Shown here: in pieces, positions 57,428 through 64,000 of the stretch
Position numbering within the stretch: the first letter of the stretch is position 1
Layout of the letters: every line of letters begins with the position of its first letter
Source: Pilatotrama ljubarskyi
Lineage: Eukaryota > Basidiomycota > Agaricomycetes > Polyporales > Polyporaceae
Length of the DNA: 64,000 nucleotides
Direction: 5' to 3'
Assembly: GCA_022385805.1 (NCBI GenBank)
Contig: MU277705.1
Coordinates: 184,478 to 248,477 of the forward strand
Notes under the pieces: generated by a model
Database searches by the model: none
What the model saw: the letters and a program-made list of their open reading frames with translations, nothing else
What the model was told of the DNA's origin: nothing
Translations under genes and position numbers: made by a program

Positions 57428-60182
57428 ATGTCCGCTCCCCATCCGGCCCAGGACGAGCACTCCCCCCTCCAGTCCCCCTTCGGCGACTCGCGTGCCCCTT
57501 CGGTCGCTCATGGAGGCTCCAGCGCGCCCTCGCTCGAGAACGCCGTGGACAGGCCAGACGCGCCCCCCACACCCTACAGCACCAACCCGTTCTCTCCGCC
57601 GGGTACACCGGGTGCCCGCGACTCGTATGTCGGCGCGATGACCCCCTCCGCTTCTCGCCCCCTCCTCCCGACAGATCCTTCTCGCCAAGCGTCGAATGTC
57701 CCGCTTGCTGCAGGTGCCGGGCTCGGGGCAGCAGACTACTCTGAAAAGGCGGACCCTGCCGTCGGCGCTTCTTCAAGGCGAAGGCGTCGCTACATGTGGT
57801 TGGGCATCGGTGCTGCAGCCATCGTCGTTGTCGTCCTCGCTGTCGTCCTCCCCGTCTATTTCACAGTCATCAAGAAGCACTCCGGCGGCTCATCAGGAGG
57901 AGGTTCTCGTGGCGGCTCAGGTGGCTCGGCCTCAAATCCCGAGTCACCCACCGGTGCGGTCACAGGCGGGGACGGCTCGACGATCATGATGTCGGACGGC
58001 ACCTCGTTCACCTACTCAAACCCCTTTGGCGGATTCTGTGCGTGCTCGAAATAGCTTATGCGTCTTAACTTTGATGGCCCTGACATCATCACCCTTGCAG
58101 GGGTGGACGACCCGACGGATCCGTTCAACAACAGCGCGCGCGCGCAATCGTTCACGCCCGCACTCAACGAGCCATGGGACTACTCAAAGAACCAAATCCG
58201 TGGCGTGAACCTGGGAGGCTGGTTGGTGCTTGAGCCATTCATCGCCCCGGCACTCTTCGAAAAGTACCAGAACTCGACGCCGAGCCCGGCCCTGCCCGGA
58301 GGGAATGTCGTTGACGAGTGGAGTCTGAGCGTCGCGATGCTCAACGATACGAGCGAGGGCGGCGGCATCCAGCAAATCGAGGACCATTACAGGACGTTCA
58401 TCGTAAGGCTCCATCCTGCGCCCACTTCTGACCCCGAGATTGACCTTCCATTTCCCCTGTGCAGACCGAGCAGGACTTCGCGCAGATCGCTGGCGCCGGC
58501 CTCAACTGGATCCGCCTGCCCGTGCCTTACTGGGCGATCGAGACGTGGCCCGGCGAGCCGTTCCTCGAGAAGGCGGCGTGGAAGTACGTGCTGCTCGCGT
58601 TCAAGTGGGCGCGCAAGTACGGTCTGCGCATCTACCTCGAGCTGCATACCGTGCCCGGGTCGCAGAACGGGTACAACCACTCGGGACGGCTGGGACCGGT
58701 GAACTTCTTGAACGGCTTCATGGGCATCGCGAACGCGCAGCGGACGATGGACTATATCCGGTACATTGCGGAGTTCATCAGCCAGAAGGAGTACCAGGAT
58801 GTTGTGCCGATGTTTGGCATCATCAACGAGCCTCTTTTGGGCATTATTGGCAGGGACCAGTTGACGCGATTGTGAGTGCAGAGCTTACCCGCGGTTCTGA
58901 AACGATGGCTGATTTCGTCGTTGCAGCTACCTTCAAGCACACGACATGATCCGTGAGATCGTGAGTATGGTTCCACTCTTAGGTTGTACTTCACGGGCTG
59001 ACGGGCAATCCTCATAGACGGGCATCGGTAAGGGTGCGTACATCGTCATCCACGATGGCTTCCAGGGTACGGGATCATGGAAGGACTTCTTGCCTGGTTC
59101 GGACGTACGTCACCCTCCCCTATCGCCCAAGTTACCGTCTAACCTCTTCAATTCCAGCGCATCGTCTTGGATACCCACCCCTATGTCGTACGTATTTCGG
59201 GTCGATGCCATTGGCCTTGAACTGACAATGTTCGCAGGCGTTCGGCGGGGACTTCAACCACCCTCTCGACTACTGGCCGCAGGTGGGCTGCATCGCGTAC
59301 AACAACAACCAGTCGCAGACGGACTTCGGTATCACGCTCTCGGGCGAGTTCAGCGGGGCGATCAACTCCTGCGGCAAGTGGGTGCAGAACATCGGGCAGG
59401 ATTCAACCGCGCCGGACTGCGACCAGTGGAACGACTGGCAGAACTGGACGCAGGACATGAAAACGGGAATCAAGAACTTTGTCATGTCCCAGATGGACGG
59501 AATGCATCTCCCGGGCTACTTCTTCTGGACATGGAAGGTGCGTCATGAAACGTTTGTTGGCGTGCTTCTGTTGTTCATGATTTCATTGAACCGATAGGTT
59601 GGCAACTCTTCTGTGACAGGCAAGGTCGAGGCTCCGTTCTGGTCATACCAGCTCGGTCTTGAGAATGGTTTGTTCTCATGCGGTGTCTTCTATCACTTCG
59701 ACGTCTTAATTTCTGCATCAGGCTGGATTCCTACGGACCCTCGAGAGGCCCTCGGACTCTGCGCGTCCCTCGGTTACGCTCAGAACGTTCCCTGGGACGG
59801 CAAGTACCAGCCGTGGCAGACGGGCGGCGAGGGTGCGGGCACGATCGCCGCCACCGCCGTGGCATCCTTCTCTCAATACCCGCCGCCGGAGATATCCAAC
59901 GTGAGCGGCGAGGACCCCGCGCAGCTGCCCATGTACACCGCAACGAGCGCGGTGCCCACGCTGCCGACCCCGACGTTCTCCGCCGCTACCGTCACGGGAG
60001 GCGATGGATGGGCGGACCCCGCTGACACGAGCCTGGCGGCGGTGCAGATCGCAGGATGCGCATACCCGAATGCGTGGGGCCCGCAGCCTGGCTCGACTGC
60101 CGCTGTTTGCGGTGGTGCGACGCCAGCGGCGGCAGTGGCGGCAGCCGCGACCCCTGCGCCTGCGACGATTACCCCTGCATGA
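57428..60182 (+). CDS. Membrane-anchored GH5 exo-1,3-beta-glucanase
   Basis: Nine exons (57428-58037, 58101-58402, 58465-58871, 58927-58960, 59018-59104, 59158-59187, 59238-59537, 59598-59667, 59722-60182) give 766 residues. A disordered cytosolic N-terminus ends in RRRRR, followed by a single membrane helix at about 123-148 (WLGIGAAAIVVVVLAVVLPV), so it is a type II membrane protein with the enzyme outside. A Gly/Ser linker leads to the GH5 subfamily-9-like domain: IRGVNLGGWLVLEPF, NWIRLPVPYWAIE, LELHTVPGSQNG, the acid/base Glu426 in FGIINEP, DTHPY and the nucleophile Glu527 in ITLSGEFSGA. The C-terminal 100 residues are Ala/Pro/Thr-rich. It trims beta-1,3-glucan during wall growth. The upstream in-frame ATG at 57311 is less likely. 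Confidence 0.92.
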
Positions 60183-60919
60183 AGACCCCCGGACTGTTTT
60201 GCATTATGCTGACTCGGCTTGGATCTGGATATGGAACCGGACATGGAACTGCTACCCTTGACTATTCCGACAGAGGTCTGCTCCTACCGTCCCTCACTCC
60301 CCTGTACTGTTCACGGACACCCTTCTCGTCTGCGTCTTGGCTAGCGCACACGCACATCGTTAGAGTTAATGTGGGTGCCCCACGTAGATGACTTGGATGC
60401 CTTCTCGCTCTCTCACTCGTGCACGCCCTTACACGTACGTAGTACTGATGGACCCTGCACGCACGCTTTCGCATTCTTCGCCGTCGACGCCTTCTTGATT
60501 GGCACCTGCTCGTTCTGTGTAAGGCTGTAACTATACCGGACATTGCATATACCGACACCTGTTGTTTCCTACCGCTATGTTTCGTTCACATCCAGCTCCC
60601 TTCGTCGAGCTTTTTGCCGCTGTTTGGTTGCACACGACCTCAAATCGATGTGAGAAGCTCGCCGATCGACTCCTGATGCATATGAGTCTGTACGTATGTT
60701 TTGCTATGTACCGTCGCATGTCCTCTGCTTCCTGTTCATGTATTTGTATCTCGGTCTTGGCGATGCGCTTCGCACGCGGGGCGATACGCACTCGAGGCTG
60801 TCGTACATTTACGATACGGGCGGGGTGGACTGTATTTCCTAGGATTATCTGGACTCGTGAGTGCCATGAGCGCGGCGATATGATCGGCGGCTACAGTCCA
60901 CCACTCGCCCGCTCGCTGC
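60183..60919. other. Intergenic between glucanase and FUR1
   Basis: Holds a 3' flank and a promoter; no gene, repeat or RNA recognised. Confidence 0.4.
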
Positions 60920-60926
60920 TATAAGA
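60920..60926 (+). promoter_or_regulatory. TATA-like element
   Basis: TATAAGA lies about 200 nt upstream of the FUR1 ATG and is followed by a CT-rich stretch (60935-61000). Confidence 0.4.
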
Positions 60927-61085
60927 TCGGGCCCCTGCTCCTCTCCTTTCCTCAGCGCGGCCGTGTCTCGCTCTCCCTCGTCTCTCCGGTCTTGTCGGTC
61001 TTCGTCGTTACACTCTTTTCCCTTCGCTTGGGGCTTACCTGGTACTCCTGGACGCACTGCTTGATTCCGCCTAGCCTTGTCCTAA

Positions 61086-62314
<1,229 letters not shown>

Positions 62315-62778
62315 GCGATAGGTGTGGGTCTGCACAGACGCGTGATGTGGGAAATAGGCGTGCTCGGGCCAGCGGGAGAAGGCGAGTCGGGCGAATGTGC
62401 TCTGGGAAATGGGAAGACGATGGGCTGGCGTGTAGGATAGGGAGGTACCACAGACTACCGTAGCGCAGGTACGGCATGTGTCCTGCTGCTGCATGGCGGA
62501 TGTCGGCCGAAGCGAGAGCAGAGAATGTGCTGCTCGTTGTGAGGCAGTGGGTGCGCCCGATGCAGATGCGTGCGCAGAGTCACGCTGGGTGTTTTGTATG
62601 TAAAATAATGAGTAAGAGCGATGAGGAGAGACAGGCGCGAGTGCTTGCGTTTCTGCAGCTGACTTTGACTTTCGGTCGATCCACTCTCCTTTAAATCTTC
62701 CCCCGCCCTCGCTGCTCGCTCCCACTCCCTTCCTCCCCTCGCTCTCCTGCCCTTTCTGTGCTCTCGACGCCGTCCCCG
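62315..62778. other. Intergenic between FUR1 and EMG1
   Basis: Contains the FUR1 3' flank and EMG1 promoter; an AT-rich TTTAAAT near 62690 lies about 90 nt before the EMG1 start. Nothing else. Confidence 0.4.
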
Positions 62779-64000
62779 ATGCCCTCCACCACCGTCCCCG
62801 CACGCCGCCGCCGCCATTCCGGCAACATCACCCGCCCCGTCGTCTCCCCCGTCGCCCACCCGCCCAGCGCACACACAGACGTCCCCGCCCGCCCAAAGTC
62901 CACGCCCCCAAACGAGCGCCCCCAGCGCGAGCGCCCCCAGCGCGCGGACGACGAGCGGGCAGAGGACGAGTCGACGGAGGAGTCCAGCGAGGAAGACGAG
63001 ACCGAAAAGGAAGCCGGGGCTGCAAATGCCATGCAGATCGACGCATCTCCCCAATCTCCGTCCTCCTCATCTTCCTCGCACACCACCACCAACGCACAAA
63101 ACTCCGTCCTCGCCGACTCCAAAAGCAACGTCCTCAACGACCGCCCCACCAAGCCCCTGCCGTCCTCCAAGGCACGAAAAATGCAGCACCACCAGCAGCA
63201 GTCCAACAACCCCCTCATGCAGCAGGCAAACCCCCTCATGCTCCCCGTCCAAGCACACGTCGCAAAAGGCGGCCCCGCGTCAACACAGCGCAAGCTCTAC
63301 GTGATCCTCGAGCAGGCGTGTTTGGAGGCGTACCGAGTTTCCACTGGCGGCAGGAGCAAGAACGGCAGGGAGGGCGATGTCAAGTACGCTCTTCTCAACT
63401 GCGACGACCACCAGGGCATCCTCGCAAAAACGGGGAGAGACATTGCAGATGCGCGCCCGGACATCACTCACCAGGTGCGTCTTCACTCGGTGTGAACGCG
63501 GTCGGTGGTGCTGAGAGAATCGCACCAAGTGTCTGTTGACCCTACTGGACTCGCCCCTCAACAAGGCCGGTCTCCTCCAAGTCTACATCCACACCGCGAA
63601 AGGCGTCCTCATCGAGGTCAATCCCCACGTACGGATCCCCCGTACGTTCAAGCGGTTCAGCGGCTTGATGGGTACGTCCTGCATATCTCGGCGCTTCTTG
63701 GCATATCGAGTTGGAGCTCACCCCTCTCACGCAGTACAATTGCTGCACAAGCTGTCTATCCGCGGAGTGAATGGCCCGGAAAAACTGCTCAAGGTCATCA
63801 AGGTACGTCTTCACGCCATCTCATGCGTGCAGTGTCGTGAATGCTGACGGTATCGTACGTACAGAATCCCGTCACGGACCACCTCCCCGCGAACACGATC
63901 AAGCTCAGTACGTTCTGCTTTATGCTCCTCCGGATCGATGCGCTAGATACTGATCACGCTCGCGCCCCGTCTAGCTCTGTCTGGCGACGCGCCGGTTGTG
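62779..64000 (+). CDS. EMG1: Nep1/Emg1, 18S rRNA pseudouridine methyltransferase, 3' truncated by window
   Basis: Exons 62779-63474, 63530-63671, 63735-63802, 63865-63907 and 63975 onward, still open at the right edge. The family is a SPOUT-class enzyme that N1-methylates a pseudouridine in the small-subunit rRNA and is needed for 40S assembly. Residues 1-175 are a disordered extension (Arg/Pro/Ser/Glu-rich), much longer than in yeast. The conserved domain starts at [17 protein letters not shown] and continues with [80 protein letters not shown] and the loop [20 protein letters not shown]. The last 80 or so residues lie beyond the window. All four introns are in phase. Confidence 0.93.

Overview
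This window looks like a piece of an agaricomycete-type basidiomycete genome (inference). The evidence is compact genes cut by many 45-65 nt GT-AG introns, GC-rich coding sequence, tiny exons, and a gene set typical of filamentous fungi: a GPI-anchored cupredoxin, a cytochrome P450, a membrane-anchored GH5 glucanase and an EgtB-like sulfoxide synthase. There are no bacterial operons, no CRISPR array and no intact transposon. All exon models below were assembled by hand from reading frame, splice sites and family motifs. For most multi-exon genes the phases close exactly from start to stop.

Layout. 1-2250: a possible gene tail at the edge, an intron-containing tRNA-Arg(UCU) and a small three-exon gene. 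2660-11374: three minus-strand genes, an MFS transporter (9 exons including a 10-nt one), a GPI-type cell-surface protein and transketolase (15 exons including a 6-nt one). 12240-17020: gene-poor, with a decayed GNAT acetyltransferase and a 3 x 22 bp repeat. 17113-32432: a dense block holding the EgtB-like enzyme, RQC1/TCF25, ADE2, RSA3 and the very large URB1. 32433-37000: about 4.5 kb with no recognisable gene. 37003-47765: cupredoxin, P450, two poorly known genes and a PPR protein. 48353-64000: inositol-polyphosphate 5-phosphatase with an N-terminal propeller, a SAMHD1-type HD protein, the GH5 glucanase, FUR1, and EMG1/NEP1 running off the right edge.

How the genes relate. Two themes recur, though nothing shows co-regulation. 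One is nucleotide supply and turnover: transketolase (ribose-5-phosphate), ADE2 (purine synthesis), FUR1 (uracil salvage) and the SAMHD1 homologue (dNTP hydrolysis). The other is ribosome production and quality control: RSA3 and URB1 (60S assembly), EMG1 (18S modification) and RQC1 (stalled 60S complexes). RSA3 shares a 223-bp divergent promoter region with ADE2 and ends only 36 bp from the convergent end of URB1.

The most interesting points are the very short exons (6, 10 and 11 nt) needed to restore conserved motifs in three genes, an Egt1-like protein whose methyltransferase half appears eroded, and an unrecognised Ser/Pro-rich protein with a conserved-looking basic segment at 43801-45709.
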